Positions 63,400-64,000 of a stretch of DNA of 64,000 nucleotides are shown here, in pieces. Source of the stretch: Beijerinckiaceae bacterium (lineage in GTDB: Bacteria > Pseudomonadota > Alphaproteobacteria > Rhizobiales > Beijerinckiaceae); the NCBI GenBank assembly GCA_947453205.1, contig CANGFT010000003.1, positions 62,001 through 126,000 on the forward strand. Reading direction: 5' to 3'. Within the stretch, counting starts at the first letter, position 1; each line of letters opens with the position of its first letter. A program made the translations under genes and the position numbers. The notes under the pieces were generated by a model that saw only the letters and a list, made by a program, of their open reading frames with translations, was not told the origin of the DNA and searched no databases.

Positions 63400-64000
63400 T
63401 CACCCCCGCAATAAAGAATGGCCACGCAAGGCCGCGATCAGCCCGAGCAGCGGCAGGCCCATGATGGTCGCGTGCTGGCCCTCGATGGCCGCGAAGAGAT
63501 GAAGCCCAAGTCCCTCGATCTGATAGGCGCCGACGCTGCCCAAAATCGCCTCGCCAGCGGCGTCGAGATAGGCCTCGATGAAAGCGTCGCTCAGCGCGCG
63601 CATGGTCAGCGTCGCATGATCCGCTACGTCAAGCATGACCTCGCCATCCCTGACGAGCGTGGCGGCCGAATGGAGCTGATGGGCGCGGCCGGAAAGCAGA
63701 CGCAAATGTTCGCGCGCGCCACTCCTGCCTTTGGGCTTTGACAGGAGTTCATCCCCGACTTGCAGCGTCTGGTCGCCGCCAAGCACATGGCGGCCGGGAT
63801 GGCGCGCGCTCACCTCGCGCGCCTTGGCGCTGGCGAGGGCTGCGGCGATCACGGCTCCGCCCGCGCCTGCCGCGCGCAGCGGCGCCTCCAGGCTGCGCTC
63901 GTCGACCTCTGGCTTGACGATCTCGAAAGCGATTCCAGCGCTTGCGAGCATCAGCGCCCGCGCCGCGCTGCCCGATGCGAGGATCAAAGGCTCCAGCGGC
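63400..64000 (-). CDS. maf: Maf-like nucleoside triphosphate pyrophosphatase, partial (5' end outside window)
   Basis: The frame is open through the window edge; the visible part begins [20 protein letters not shown], and the true start is probably beyond 64000 (a TTG at 63987 is possible). Maf motifs are [37 protein letters not shown] and LSKPKGR. Maf proteins hydrolyse non-canonical or specific NTPs and have been linked to division arrest. Stop lies 1 bp before the coaE start; the order maf-coaE-dnaQ is usual in Rhizobiales. Confidence 0.92.
   Translation of the reverse strand, partial: PLEPLILASGSAARALMLASAGIAFEIVKPEVDERSLEAPLRAAGAGGAVIAAALASAKAREVSARHPGRHVLGGDQTLQVGDELLSKPKGRSGAREHLRLLSGRAHQLHSAATLVRDGEVMLDVADHATLTMRALSDAFIEAYLDAAGEAILGSVGAYQIEGLGLHLFAAIEGQHATIMGLPLLGLIAALRGHSLLRG

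Noticed and set aside
1-64000. tRNA, rRNA, CRISPR, insertion sequences, prophage
   Set aside because: No cloverleaf-like or rRNA segments, no regularly spaced repeats, and no transposase, integrase or phage structural motif were seen on either strand; a tRNAscan/Infernal run would settle the RNA part.

Overview
This 64 kb window is a high-GC (by eye about 65-68%), gene-dense stretch of chromosome from an alphaproteobacterium. I place it in the Rhizobiales (Hyphomicrobiales), perhaps near Beijerinckiaceae or Methylobacteriaceae, although the exact family is inference. The evidence is a set of gene neighbourhoods typical of that order: hprK-chvG-chvI beside pckA; a helix-turn-helix gene followed by metK and trmB; tsaB-rimI-miaB-phoH-ybeY-corC-lnt; hslVU divergent from hisB-DUF2628-hisH-hisA-hisF-hisE-coaA; and smr-mltA-Tim44 divergent from secB, next to dnaQ-coaE-maf. 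I saw no rRNA, tRNA, CRISPR array, insertion sequence or prophage. No gap between genes is longer than about 260 bp.

Layout. 1-8.5 kb: a truncated Ada-like repair protein, DUF2244, endonuclease III (nth), a tightly packed GST-queG-SDR operon, two amidohydrolase_2 proteins and a ComM/YifB ATPase. 8.5-17.2 kb: an alpha/beta hydrolase, the ornithine-lipid acyltransferase olsB, an orphan ABC substrate-binding protein, a three-gene NEW3/ABC-2 export operon, a GH15 glucosidase and an exported methyltransferase-like protein. 17.2-28.5 kb: uup, a lower-GC islet carrying a DUF3800 gene, pgi, then the PTS-Ntr/ChvGI block (HPr, EIIA-Man, HprK, ChvG, ChvI) and divergently a HugZ-like protein and pckA. 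28.5-39.5 kb: a lipocalin-like protein, NhaD, thioredoxin, a polyamine-binding protein overlapping an aminotransferase, a GMC oxidoreductase, mmcB, the ActRS redox two-component pair, a PHB depolymerase and a YgjP-like peptidase. 39.5-49.7 kb: a long leftward run of translation, RNA-modification and envelope housekeeping genes. 49.7-58.5 kb: nfu-type scaffold, trpS, hslUV, the histidine operon with coaA, and an adenosine kinase-like sugar kinase. 58.5-64 kb: XRE-Smr-MltA-Tim44, secB, dnaQ, coaE and a truncated maf.

Functional themes. Carbon and redox control meet here: ChvGI and the nitrogen PTS components, ActRS, PckA and PHB breakdown all bear on gluconeogenic and storage carbon. Many genes overlap by ATGA, GTGA, TTGA or possibly CTGA, which implies strong translational coupling. 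The least explained signals are non-coding and lie around metK: a pseudoknot-capable pair of complementary segments between the HTH gene and metK, a perfect intrinsic terminator placed inside the trmB leader, and operator-like repeats upstream of the HTH gene. The DUF3800 islet and the NEW3/ABC-2 operon are the least characterised protein-coding parts.
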